A DNA stretch of 64,000 bases from Myotis daubentonii (Eukaryota; Chordata; Mammalia; Chiroptera; Vespertilionidae), in assembly GCF_963259705.1 (NCBI RefSeq), contig NC_081861.1, forward strand, positions 103,437,226 to 103,501,225, written 5' to 3'. A model generated the notes under the pieces. The model saw nothing but the letters and a program-made list of their open reading frames with translations, was not told the origin of the DNA and made no database searches. Made by a program: the position numbers and the translations under genes. Positions 24,735 through 36,177 of this stretch are shown piece by piece; the stretch's first letter is position 1; each line of letters opens with the position of its first letter.

Positions 24735-24928
24735 CCCTGACCAGTTACTCAGTGGTTAGAGCGTCAGCCCACTGACTAAAGGGTCTTGGGTTTAATTCTG
24801 GTCAAGGGCACATATCTCAATTGCAGGCTCGATCCCCAGGTGTGTGTGGGAGGCAACTAGTCAATGTATCTTTAGCATAGCAATGTTTCTCTCTCTGTGT
24901 CTCTCTTCTAAAATTAATGGAAAAAATC
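24735..24928 (+). mobile_element. VES-type SINE
   Basis: ccctgaccagttactcagtg head, box-B-like gggtttaattctgg, tail ttctctctctgtg then A-rich. Confidence 0.88.
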
Positions 24929-24944
24929 CTTATTTCTTTTTTTC

Positions 24945-26040
24945 CCAATTTATATACCTTTTATTTTATTTTTGTGTCTATTGCATTATATAGAACTCCC
25001 AATATTGAAAATCATTGGTGAGAGTGGACATCTTTGCCTAGTACTGTATATGTTGTTAGCTATAAGTTTTTGGCAGGTATTATTTACCAAGTTGAGGAAG
25101 TTTTTATCATTAATTTTCTTAGATTACTTAGAGTTTTTTTAATTAAAAAAAAGTGTTGAATTTTGCAAAAAACCTATCCTGCGTCTATTGATAACAACAT
25201 GTGATTTTTTATCTTTAGTTTGTTGGTGTGATGGATTACATTAACTGATTTTTAATGCATACTTGAGATGAATCCCATTCTTTTGTGATGTATAATTATT
25301 TTTATACATTGTTGGACTCAGTTCGCTAATGTTTTGTTGAAGAATTCCACACCTATATTTATAAAAGATATTGGTCCACAGTTTTTTTCTTTAATGCTTT
25401 GCCTGGTTGTAATATTAGAATAATGCTGGCTTCAGAATGATTTAGGAAGTATTTCCTCTGCCGCTAGCCTCTGAGAGAGATTGTAAAGAATTGCTATAAT
25501 TTCTTCCTTAAATGTTTGGTAGAATTAAACAATGAACCTATCTGACGCTGACACTTTCAGGTTTGGAACATTATTGATCATTGATTCAAATTTCTTTAAT
25601 AGTTACAGGTTTATTTAGATTGTCTATTTATTCTTTGTGTGAGTTATGAAAAATTACGAACTTTAAGGAATTGGTCCATTTCACCTAGGTCGGTGGTTGG
25701 CAAACTTCGGCTCGCGAGCCAAATGCGGCTCTTTGGCCCCTTGAGTGTGGCCACGAAGTTTCAATCGCACTGTACATGCACGCCCACACGTGGTATTTTG
25801 TGGAAGAGGCACACTCAAGGGGCCGCAGTTTGCCGACCACTGACCTAGGTTATCAAATATGTGGGAATAGAGTTGTGCATAGTATTTTTATTATTTTTTA
25901 ATTTCCATAGGATCTATAGTGATGCCTCCTGTATATTTATAATTCGTGTCTTCTCTCTTTTTCTTATTCACTATGGCTAGAGGCTTATTGATTTTGTCAA
26001 TCTTTTTAAAGAATCAGCTTTTGGTTACATTATTTTTTTT
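24945..26040 (-). mobile_element. Old LINE-1 ORF2, antisense
   Basis: Heavily diverged antisense RT and connector region of L1 ORF2, interrupted by a hAT MITE at 25691-25842. Confidence 0.7.
25691..25842. mobile_element. hAT MITE, family B (short copy)
   Basis: 152 bp, ends close to CRGTGGTYGGCAAACT, perfect 8-bp duplication acctaggt at 25683-25690 and 25843-25850. It has an internal palindrome: tttggccccttgagtgtgg pairs with cacactcaaggggccg. Confidence 0.93.
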
Positions 26041-26889
26041 CTGCCCCTATATCCTATTCTAGTTCCCCCTCATTTCACTCTGGCAATCACCATACTGTTG
26101 TCTAGGTCTATGAGTTTTTTTGGTGTTATTTTTTATTTGTTTGTTTAATGCATTCACCACCCGGCCCAGTCCCACAATCCTCCTCCAGTCCCACAACTGG
26201 CATAATGAACTCTGTATTTATGAGTCTGTTTCTATTTTGTTTGTTACCGAGGTTTTTGTTCCTTAGATTACACATATAAATGAAATCATATGGAATTTGT
26301 CTTTCTCTGACTACCTTCTTTCACTTAGCATAATAATCTCCAGGTACATCCATGCTGTTGCAAAAAGTAAGATTTCCTTCTTTTTTACAGGTGAGTAGTA
26401 TTCCATTGTGTAAATGGACCATAGGTTTTTATCCACACATCTACTGATGGACACTTGGGCTGCCTCCAAATCTTTGCTATTATAAATAGAGCTGCAATGA
26501 ACATAGGGGTGCATATATTCTTTTAAATCAGTATTTGGGATCCTTAGGATATATTCACAGAAGTGGAATCACTGGGTCATAGGAAGTTTCATTTTTAATT
26601 TTTTGAGGAAACTTCATACTGTTTTCAATATTGGTAGCACCAATCTGCAATCCAATTAACAGTACACAATGGTTTCCTTTTTTCCACATCTTTGCCAACA
26701 TTTGTATGTTGATTTATTGATGATAGCATTGTAATAGGTGTGAGATGATATGTAAAAATTGTAGCTTTAATTTACTTTTCTATGATGACTAATGACATTG
26801 AGCACCTTTTCATGTGTCTGTTGGCCATCTATATGTCCTCTTTGGAGAAGTGTCTATTCAGTTCCTTTGCCCACTTCTTAATTGGATTG

Positions 26890-26890
<1 letters not shown>

Positions 26891-26931
<41 letters not shown>
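26891..26931. repeat. (TG)n microsatellite
   Basis: About 20 tg units. Confidence 0.97.
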
Positions 26932-26933
<2 letters not shown>

Positions 26934-28649
26934 AGTTTTATAAATTCCTTATGTTTTAAATATTAAATCCTTATCAGATGTATCATTGGTGAATATGGTC
27001 TCTCACTCAGTGGGTTGTCTTTTCATTTTGATGATGGTTTCCATTGCTGTGCAAAATTTTAAGTTTGATGTGTCCCATTTGTTTGTTTTTTTTTTCTCTT
27101 GTTTCCCATGCTTGAGGAGTTACATAAAAAACTGCTGCCTCTGTTTTCTTCTAAGAATTTAATGGTTTCATGTTTTACATTTAAGTATTTTATCCATTCT
27201 GAATTTCTTCTTGTATATGGTGTAAGAAGGTGGTCTAATTTCATTTTTGCACATATCTAATTTTCCCAACACAATTTATTGTATAGACTGTCTTTACCCC
27301 ATTGTATTTTCTCCCCTCTTTTGTCAAATATTAATTTACATTAAAGTCATGTGTTTTTTTTCTTGGTTCTCTGTTCTGTTCCATTGATCTATAAGCCTGT
27401 TCTTATGCTAGTATCAGGCTGTTTTTATTACAATAGCCTTGAAGTACAGTTAGATAGCAGGTAGTGTGATTTCTCTAACTTTGTTCTTCTTTCTCAATGT
27501 TAATGTGGCTATTCTGGGTCTTTTTGTAGTTACATAAATTTTTGGAATATTTGTTCTAATTTTGTGAAATTTGCCATTGGTACCTGGATAGGAATTGTGT
27601 TCAATCTATAGATTGTGTTGGGTAGTATGGACATTTTAATGATGCTAATTCTTCTTACCCATGGAAACGGTATACGATATCAATTGTTTAGACCTTTAAT
27701 TTACTGCTTCAGTGTCTTATCATTTCCTGAGTACAGGACTTTTACCTCCTTGGTTAAATATATTTCTAAGTATTTTATTTCTGTTGATGCCATTATAAAT
27801 GTGATTGCATTCCTAGTTTCCCCTTTTGGTAGTTTATTATTGTGCATAGAAATGCCACAGATTTCTGGATTTTCTTGTATCCTTCTACTTTACTGAATTC
27901 ATTTATCAGTTCTTGTAGGCTTTTGGTGGAATATTTAGGGTTCTCTCTATACAGTATCATCTCATCTGCAAATAATAAGAGTTTTACTTTTTCTTTTTCA
28001 ATCTGAATGTATTTTTTCTTCTTGTTGTATGATTGTTAAAGCTACAACTTCCAGTACTAGGTTGACTAAGAGTGGCAAAAGCAAACATCCCTGTTTTATT
28101 CCTGATCCTGAGGGACTTAATTTAATAACTTTCCCATTCAGTGTGATGTTGACTGTGTGTATATCATATATGGCCTTTATTATTTTGAGGTATGTTCCTT
28201 CTATGCCCACTTTGTTGAGAGTTTTAAATCATAAATGGATGCTGGATTTCATCAAATGCTTTTTCCACATTTATTGATATGATTATGTGATTTTTATTCT
28301 TCATTTTGTTTATGTGATATATCACATTTATTGATTTGTGAATATTCAACCAGCCTTGCATCTCTGGAATAAAGCCCCCTTGATAACGAAGTATACTATT
28401 TTTTAATGTATTGCTGGATCTGGTTTGTTAATATTTTGTTGAGGATTTCATCAGGGATATTGGCCAATAATCTTTTTTTTCTTTATAGTGTCTTTATCTG
28501 GTTTTGGGGTAAAGATAATACTGGCCACATCAAATGAGCCTGGGAATCTTCCCTTTTTAGAAATGTTTGGAATAGTTTGTGAAGGATAGATGTTAGTTCT
28601 TTTTTGAATATTTTGTAAACTTTGCCTGTTGAAGCCATCTTGTTCAGGA

Positions 28650-28698
28650 CTTTTTTTTTCTTTTCTTTCTTTTCTTTTCTTTCTTTTTTTTTTTTTTG
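28650..28698. repeat. T/C-rich low-complexity tract
   Basis: Runs of ttttc and poly-T in antisense L1. Confidence 0.85.
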
Positions 28699-29230
28699 CT
28701 GAGAGGCTTGTCATTTTGATATCATTCATTGTAATTGGTCTATTCAGATTTTATGACTCTTGCTGATTCAGTTTTAGAAGATTGTGTGTTTCTAGGAATT
28801 TATTCATTTCCCCCAGGTGGTCCAATTTTTTGGCATGATTTTGTTTTGTAATATTTTCTTATAGATTTTTGTATTTCTGTGGTGCCACTTGTTACTTCTC
28901 TTTCATTTCTGATTTTATTCATTTGAATCCCCTTACTTTTGTTTTCCTTATGAGTCCAGTTAAAGGTTTGTCAATCTTGCTTATCTTTTGTTAGTGGAAA
29001 TGCAAATTTGTATTTGGGACTGATTTTGTGGCAAAAGTGTTTGGGATTCCCCAAAAAGATAAATATAGAATTGCCATAAAATCTATCAATTCCATTCCAA
29101 GGTATTCACTCAAAGATTCAAAAGCAGAAACTCAAATAAATATATAAACAAATGCTTATAGCAATAATATCATTCACAATAATGATACAAGCTATATTTC
29201 TAATCAGCAGATAATCAGATAACACATGCA

Positions 29231-29242
29231 TTATATATGTAT

Positions 29243-29295
<53 letters not shown>
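29231..29295. repeat. (CA)n(TA)n microsatellite
   Basis: Compound ca then ta run inside old L1. Confidence 0.95.
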
Positions 29296-29300
<5 letters not shown>

Positions 29301-29609
29301 AAATTTTGATACATGCTACAACATGGGTGAACCTTGAAAACATTATACTAATTGAAATAAGCCATATGCAAAATACTATTTTTGTGAAGTACCTAGAATA
29401 TATAAATTCATAAATCTAGAAAGTATAATAGTGGTTACCAGGGGCTGGGGCAAGAGAGGAATAAGGGGTTATTGTTTAATTGCTACAGAGTTTTTGTTTG
29501 GGATGATGAAAATGTTCTTGAAATGGATAGTTGTGATGGTGTCAAAACATAGTGAATATGGTTAAGGATTCTGAATTGTACACTTAAAATAATTAAAATG
29601 GTAACTTTT

Positions 29610-29830
29610 TTTAAACATTTTATATTTTATTGATTTTTTACAGAGAGGAAGGGATAGGAATAGAGAGCTAGAAACATTGATGAGAGAGAAACATTGATCA
29701 GCTGCCTCCTGCACACCCCCTACTGGGGATGTGCCTGCAACCAAGGTACATGCCTTTGACCGGAATTGAACCTTGGACCCTTTAGTCCGCAGGGCCGACA
29801 CTCTATCCACTGAGCCAAACCAGTTAGCGC
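29610..29830 (-). mobile_element. VES-type SINE
   Basis: Reverse-complement VES with short duplication aactttt at 29603-29609 and 29831-29837. Confidence 0.92.
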
Positions 29831-29961
29831 AACTTTTATATTATGTATATTTTACCACAACTTTGGGACAATCAAGGAATTATAAACACAGAATTTTACA
29901 GTATAAAATAATTGTAAGTATTTTTAGTTGTATAAAGACATTGTATTTAAAAAGAAATATT

Positions 29962-30157
29962 GTCCTAGCTGGTTTTGCTCAGTGGATAGAGCATCGGCCT
30001 GCAGACTGAAGGGTCCCAGATTCGATTCTGGTCAAGGGCACATGCTCAGGTTGCCTGCTCGATCCCCAGTAGGGGGCATGCAGCAGGCAGCTGATCAGTG
30101 ATTCATTGATGTTTCTCTCTCTCTCCTTTCCTCTCTGAGATCAATAAAAATATGTTA
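29962..30157 (+). mobile_element. VES-type SINE
   Basis: Head ctggttttgctcagtggata. Perfect 13-bp duplication aaaaagaaatatt at 29949-29961 and 30158-30170. Confidence 0.95.
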
Positions 30158-30170
30158 AAAAAGAAATATT

Positions 30171-30814
30171 ATCTTTATTATTTTAAGATATGTCGTGAAC
30201 TATTTGCAGATACTATTTTCTTTAAAATATATTAGTTAGGCATATAGATGAATCAAAATTGGTGTAAGTTCATGAGAATTAAATTGAGTTTTGGATAAAT
30301 AAGATTAACTATATAATTATTTCCATCTTTATATATGTTTGATATTTTCAATAATAATGAACTTAGGGAAAAAGCCATTAGATAGTACAAAATAAATTTG
30401 TATTTTCTCTTTTGGATTGCATTTTGAAAAAAACTAAGTCTTTACTGGAGACTCTAATACTCCAATTCTTATATTTCTTCCACTCCTTTTTTTTTTTCAC
30501 TAAAGTGTCTTGGTTTCACTTTGACATTACCTTGCATGATAAAAACCTGGGGTTCTGTAGTTTATGGAAGGTAAATAGAGATACTTATATTTCTATTTGA
30601 TTACACTTACTCTTTAATCTCCAAAGGAGAAAATGTATAAGAAAACACAATATTCTTATTGTTCTTACTAATACTCTCTCATATTGTTACTTCTTTGCGT
30701 TATTTTGCTAGACCTCCTCTCACCTAGGTATGTAGATAAGAAGAAAAGTCTAAGATAAAGGGACAAGGGAACACTCATTTTTGCAGGAAATAAATCATTG
30801 AATTATGTGTGTTA
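30171..30814. other. No gene or repeat recognised
   Basis: Unique-looking AT-rich sequence. Confidence 0.5.
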
Positions 30815-31022
30815 AACTATCTGTGTCTGAATACCTGTCCTAAAAGTTACTAGCTGTGTGACTTTATCAAATTACTTAACCTCTCTTATTCTCAGTTTCC
30901 TGAACTATAAAATAGGGTTAATACAAGCAACTATTTGATATGATTTTTTAGAGTTAAATAAAAAATGCATGTTAAAGTACCTTGGCCTATATTAGGTACT
31001 CAAAATATAAATATTGTTATTA
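30815..31022 (+). mobile_element. MIR SINE
   Basis: ctagctgtgtgactttatca, then cctctcttattctcagtttcc and a tail ending aggtactcaaaatataaat. Confidence 0.85.
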
Positions 31023-31399
31023 CTGTATCTTCCCAGATGTTGTATCACTGTTAATTAGTTGATGGGTGAAAAATAGTCTTGTTCTAATTTGTATCCCTTC
31101 AATTCCTAGATGAGTAGCTATTTGTGGGATTATTTTTTGTTGGTCGGTATATAATTTCCCCCCCAGTAATTTACTGAGTTTTAATGGACAAGTTTTAGTT
31201 TTCTTACTATACATAAGAATTAAAGGGAGTGATATGATCTCATTTAAGTGGAAATTGCAAGAACTCAAGTAATTTAAAATCAAAATTTATATGAACAATT
31301 CAGTATTGAGATAAGAAACGGCCTAGTATCAAGCTTTAAGAAACTCCATCATCTTTTTTTTTTTTTTTTTAAGTTTTGGCTATCAGAATTGAAAAGTGA
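31023..31399. other. No gene recognised; poly-T at 31353-31371
   Basis: Unique-looking sequence with a T18-type run. Confidence 0.5.
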
Positions 31400-31760
31400 A
31401 TTGGATGGTGTCAGACACTTTAGAAACAGCCTGGAAGTTTCTCAAAAAGTTCTATGCAGAGCATCAAACGGCTCAGCCATTCCAATCCTAAATATCTGCT
31501 TAAGGGAAATGAAAACATTGCCTATACCAAAAACTTGTACGTAAATGTTCATTGCAGCATTGTTCACAATAAACCAAAAGTAGAAATAATGCAAATTCCC
31601 ATCAGTTGATGATTCTATAAACAAAATGTCTTATGTCTATTCATTGTAATGTTATTTGGCAAAAAGAAGGAATAAAGTACTTGTAAGTGCTACAAACTAG
31701 ATAAACCTTGGAAACTTATGTTATGTGAAAAGAAAGCTACCATACTGGCAGTAGAGAAAT
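31400..31760 (+). mobile_element. Old LINE-1 3' region, sense
   Basis: Diverged: aaacagcctggaagtttctc, ttcattgcagcattgttcac, cccatcagttgatg. These match the C-terminal ORF2 to 3' region of old L1s. Confidence 0.7.
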
Positions 31761-32754
31761 ATCTTTGTAGGAACAATTCCTCTTGAGTATTCTATCTTCC
31801 ATATTTTTAGCTCTTACTAGCTCTGCTAACACCATCTCTCCCTTGATCTTTTCTTGCTAAAGATAATTGATAACATTTATGCCAGAGACCTTAACCTGGA
31901 CAGAAATCTGAAGAGCCTGTAGGAGGAGGTATTGTTTATGTAAGGAGCTCTCATACTTTGTTATCATGAGAACCCTATATGAAGAACTCAATGTTCTACA
32001 GTTGTTACAGTGTCTCCCATTAACTTCTTCCCTTTTATAAATTACTTCCTTCAACTTTGTCCAGTTTAGTTCATGCATGTCTGCATATACTGGATTGCAA
32101 TCCTTTCTTTTTCCCAAATAAATCATTTTAGTGAAGGAATGCCTAGTCAACTTCTGTTTTATGGTTGACAGTAATAGCTTCATTCTGCTGTTTGTCCTTG
32201 GGTATTTTAATACCCTCTGTTAATTTCTTTCAGCCTGCCTGTATGTCTGTAAATAGCCTTTTTATTAAACTTTCATCAGGTAAAACATTTGAATATGCCA
32301 TATGTATTTTCCCTGGACTCTGAGTAGGTTGAGTTTGCAAAATAGTCTCTTATAATTTTTTTTTAACAGAAACACCTAAGGATTTAGCTTTATTTTTCAT
32401 TTTTGCAGCAGCAATGAGAGCACAAAAGAAACTTTTACTCAACTTGACACAATCTGGCATCTCAAAAGAAGGTTAGTAAAACACATGCAAATAAATGGCC
32501 AATTGTCATGAATTCAAATCACATCCTAAAGGTTGGCAGAACCATGCTTTCAAAATCCAGATGTTCCAAAACAATTTGTTATTCTTAAGAGTTATACAGG
32601 GTGGTGGAAAGTAAGTTTATAGTTGTTCATATAAAAATAATACAAGAATTAATAAATATCAATATAAGAATGAATTCTGGATTCCAAGTGCTCACAAAAT
32701 AGTAAACCTATTTTTCCTCACCCAGTATAGGGAAGAGATCATTCCCCAAAATAC
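31761..32754. other. No gene or repeat recognised
   Basis: Unique-looking sequence. A minus-strand frame at 31857-32183 has no motif and no gene context. Confidence 0.5.
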
Positions 32755-33340
32755 TTTTTAAAAAATTTTTATTGTTGAAATTATTACATGTCCCCTTTCC
32801 TCTCCATTGTCTTCTCCCAGCCTACCCCTGCCCCCCAGCCCAGGCCTTCACCCCCCTAGTGTCTGTGTCCATTGGTTATGTTTATATGCATACAAGTTCT
32901 TTGGTTGACCTCTTACCAGCTGCCCCCTCCCCCCCGCACCAGCACCCTTCCCTGCCTTCCCTTTGAGTTTTGACTGTCTGTTTGATGGTTCTATGTCTCT
33001 GGATCTATTCTGTTCATCAGTTTATGTTGTTCATTATATTCCACAAATGAGTGAGATCATGTGATATTTATCTTTCTCTGACTGGCTTATTTTGCTTAGC
33101 ATACTGCTCTCCAGTTCCATTCATGCTGTTGCAAATGGTAAGAGTTCCTTTTTTAACAGCAGCATAGTAATCCATTGTGTAGATGTACCACTTTTTTTTA
33201 ATCCACTCATCTGCTGATGGGCACTTAGGTTGTTTCCAAATTTTAGCTATTGTAAATTGTGTGGCTATAAACATAAGGGTGCATATATTATTTCTGATTG
33301 GTGTTTCTGATTTCTTGGGATATATTCCTAGAAGTGGGAA

Positions 33341-34410
33341 TGAAAGGAGCACCACCCACCTCTCCGGGCGGTGCGGGGGGAGGAGTCTGGCCCCCCGGCT
33401 CTGGAATCCCTCCGCGCCCGCCGTAGGGCCTGGCCTCCCCGGAGCGGGTCCGAGTGTCCGGACCGGCTGCGTGGTGGCCGGCGGCGGCGGGCCGAGAGGT
33501 GGGGCCGGGCAGCGACCGACCACGGGGGAGGTCATGGGAACGGAAGGCCTCACCGCCTGGCTCTTTCCTCCCTTCCCCCGTGGTCGGCTCCCTGCTTGCC
33601 CGCGCTGGGGCCGGGGGTCCATGCGGCCCTCGGGGCCTGCATGGGCCGGCCGCAGGGCCCCATGGGGGGGGCATTGGCTCCCCGGCCCACGGCGGAGCCC
33701 GGAGCGGGCTGCCACCCGCCCACTGCCCCCTGGACCGGGCCCAGTGCAGCAGCGGCGGCAGCAAAGTGGGGCGCGTGCCCTAGCCCGGGGAGGCCGCCAT
33801 GCTGCAGTGCGCCGGCCCCATGGGCTGGGCCTGCTCCGAGCGGATGCCGCTCCTCCAGAGCTGGGCCACTCCACCGGCCGCACCCTGTTTGCTGGGCCTG
33901 TGCCACCCAGACGCGCTGGAGTCCCAGTCTGCCCGCAGGCCAGCTGCGGGTGCTGTGCAGGAGGGCCATCCTGCCTTGTGGCGAGTTCGAGCGGCAGCAG
34001 CAGGAGCCGGGCAGGGACTGCGCCCTCTATCTTGCCTTGGGTTCTCCATTTTGGGAGGGTGCCATGTGCTTCCTCACGGGAAGAAGCCGCTGCTAGCCAC
34101 ACCCAGGATTTCTCTGGACTAACCAATAATAATCAAGGGAAGTGCACGCCATCACTATGACCACATCCTGTACCGACTCGGGCCTGGCCAATCGGTGGGG
34201 CCCACAGTCCCCTCTCCTGCCCTCACTCCACCCCCCTTTAAACCCCCCTGTCCCATCAGGCCTCTCTCTCTCGGCCACTGGAGCTTACCGTTGCATCGGT
34301 GAGTGTGGCAGGGGAGCCAAACCTAGGTTTGAAATGAATGACTCTTTGATTTTGCATCGTACTGACGGGCTCCCTGGGGGTCCTGGGAACCTTGAAATCT
34401 GGGCACAACA
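33341..34410 (+). mobile_element. GC-rich solo LTR of an endogenous retrovirus
   Basis: 1,070 bp starting TG (TGAAAGGAGC) and ending CA (GGGCACAACA), flanked by 4-bp ggaa at 33337-33340 and 34411-34414, inside L1 whose sequence continues across the gap. The last third looks like a promoter: CCAAT-type boxes near 34121 (aaccaataata) and 34189 (ggccaatcgg), then TTTAAA near 34236. The first 740 bp is CpG-rich, unlike anything else in the window. A 4-bp duplication suits a class I (gamma-type) element. No viral coding region is attached. The long overlapping frames on both strands are composition artefacts. Confidence 0.72.
34189..34242 (+). promoter_or_regulatory. LTR core promoter candidate (CCAAT, TTTAAA)
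   Basis: ggccaatcgg followed about 45 bp later by cctttaaacccc inside the LTR. It would start transcription near 34265 and run right into L1. Inferred from motifs only. Confidence 0.45.
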
Positions 34411-34737
34411 GGAACACTGGGTCAAATGGGAGTTCCTTTTTTACTTTCTTGAGGAAACTCCATACTGTTTTCCATAGAGGCTATACTAGTCTGCATTCCC
34501 ATTAGCAGGGTTCCCTTTTCTCCACACCCTCGCCAGCACTTGTTGTTTACTGATTTGTTGAGAATAGTCATTCTGACAGGTGTGAGGTGGTACCTCATTG
34601 TCATTTTGATTTGCATCTTTCAGATGATTAGTTTAGTTTAGTTTTGTTTTGTTTTGTTTTTAGCTGTGTTTAAATCAGTTTTCAAATTCCCATACGTTTT
34701 TGTACTTTTCCACCCTTCAATTTAAAAATATCTTGAT

Positions 34738-34930
34738 CCTGGCTGGTATGCCTCAGTTGGTTAAAGTGTTGTCCCATGCACTGAAAGTTCAGTTCCATTT
34801 CAGGTTATGGCACATATGCACGTTGCCAGTTCGATACCTGTCTGGGCAAGTGCAGGAAGCAATGTGAGATGTTTCGCTCTCAAATTGATGTTTCTCTCTC
34901 TCCCTCTCTCTCTCTATCTAAAATCATTTT
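34738..34930 (+). mobile_element. VES-type SINE
   Basis: Diverged copy: ggctggtatgcctcagttgg head, cagttcgatacctgtc, CT-rich end. Confidence 0.85.
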
Positions 34931-35654
34931 TTAAATAGATAAAATAAATAAAAATACATTGGATAGTTTTTCCAAAAACGTTGTATGTTTAATTGACATT
35001 TTTAAGAATGAAAAATTAATTTTATATCACATTTTAATTTTTAAAATATTTTTGTATATATTATTTTTAAAACTTATTTCTACTACTCTCTGTAGATTAC
35101 TTTGGTGCTTTTGTAAACCTCTTGAATTAAAATTACAGTTTATTCCTTCTTGTAAATAATTAATATGTGTAAGTCTATGGTAGTTTTTTTAAGTGACCGT
35201 CTAAAAGCTTTAATATTTACCATTACCACTGATTACTGAAGTTTCTTATTGCTTTTAGTTCCTTTTTCAACGGAGTAAAAAGTGTTCTTTAATTCACTTT
35301 TTAAAATATTGGTTTACAAAAATTAATGCCTCATAAGCAAAGCTAAAATCTCCTTTGATGCTCCCATTTCCAATTTCTGTTCCTTCCCATCTCTCATACT
35401 TTAAAATATTTTTCTGTGGGTTTTTATGCACTTTTATGAAAATGAATAAAATATGTAGAATGCATAGGGAATTAAACAATAAATTTCATCCTACTCTATT
35501 TCTGCAACTTATTTTTTTATTGTATTTTGTAAGTTAAAGATTTTTACACCTAGTTGTATACTGTTAAAGATCTTGTTGGATAGCTAAACTTAGCTGAACA
35601 TATTTTTTTTAGCATCCATGGTAAATACACGACAGTCTATTCAGCCAATCCACT
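34931..35654. other. No gene or repeat recognised
   Basis: Unique-looking, very AT-rich sequence. Confidence 0.5.
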
Positions 35655-35878
35655 ACAGAGTGTCGTGGTTAGGAGCATTGACTCTCTAGTGTAGTCAAAT
35701 TGCTGGGCTCAAATCTTTGAGCTTTGGGGCAAGTTACTTAATCGCTTTGTGACTCATTCTGTTTCCATCATCAAAATGCAAATAATAATACTTTCCTTAT
35801 GTGATTTTTGTAGGGTTTGAATGTAGTAGTACATATAAAACCCTTATGTTAGTGCCTGCCATGTGGGAATCACACAAC
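35655..35878 (+). mobile_element. MIR SINE
   Basis: Nearly full length: gtggttaggagcattgactc, ggggcaagttacttaatcgc, tgactcattctgtttcc, tagtgcctgcc. Confidence 0.85.
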
Positions 35879-36164
35879 AAAAGTCAAAAATTAGCATACA
35901 TAAATATTCACTTTATTACTAGTTTTTCACTCCTCCAAAACATAACTGGCAATCTGATTTGATTGATATTTAGTGATTGAAGGCAGTCAGTATATGCTTC
36001 TTTGTGCATGTGTATAAATTGGTTTTTAGAGTAGATACCAAGTTGTGAAATTGCTGAGTTATAAAACATACTTATAGCTTATTTAGTTTTAATTTGTAAT
36101 TTCTTAATAACTACAGACATTGAGAATAATATATATATCCTCTGTCTGTCACACATTTTTAAAT
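35879..36164. other. No gene or repeat recognised
   Basis: Unique-looking AT-rich sequence up to the L1 target site. Confidence 0.5.
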
Positions 36165-36177
36165 AACAGAAGTTTTA

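Larger units (their letters stand above)
26045..28985 (-). mobile_element. LINE-1, antisense, 3' UTR to ORF2 RT region
   Basis: The left edge is the antisense 3' UTR. From about 26280 the ORF2 C-terminus, then the RT region (minus strand 27998-28210: GIKQGCLLLPLL), to about 28985. It holds (TG)n at 26891-26931 and a T/C-rich run at 28650-28697. Many stops. Confidence 0.8.
28990..29870 (+). mobile_element. Old LINE-1 3' region, sense
   Basis: L1M-type C-terminus and 3' UTR: gtggttaccaggggctgggg, then ttgtacacttaaaat. Interrupted by VES 29610-29830; the L1 resumes tatgtatattttaccacaac. Confidence 0.7.
32755..34635 (-). mobile_element. LINE-1, antisense, split by an LTR
   Basis: Antisense 3' end and ORF2 C-terminus at 32755-33340, resuming at 34411 (ggaacactgggtcaaatggg) to about 34635. 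Interrupted by 33341-34410. Confidence 0.85.

Noticed and set aside
26891..26931. (TG)n, (CA)n and (GA)n runs as regulatory Z-DNA or CRISPR-like repeats
   Set aside because: Simple microsatellites inside L1 or SINE sequence, with no spacer structure.
33068..34160. Long overlapping open frames on both strands (up to about 350 codons)
   Set aside because: They fall in the CpG-rich LTR, where stop codons are rare in every frame; they run into antisense L1 and show no protein motif.
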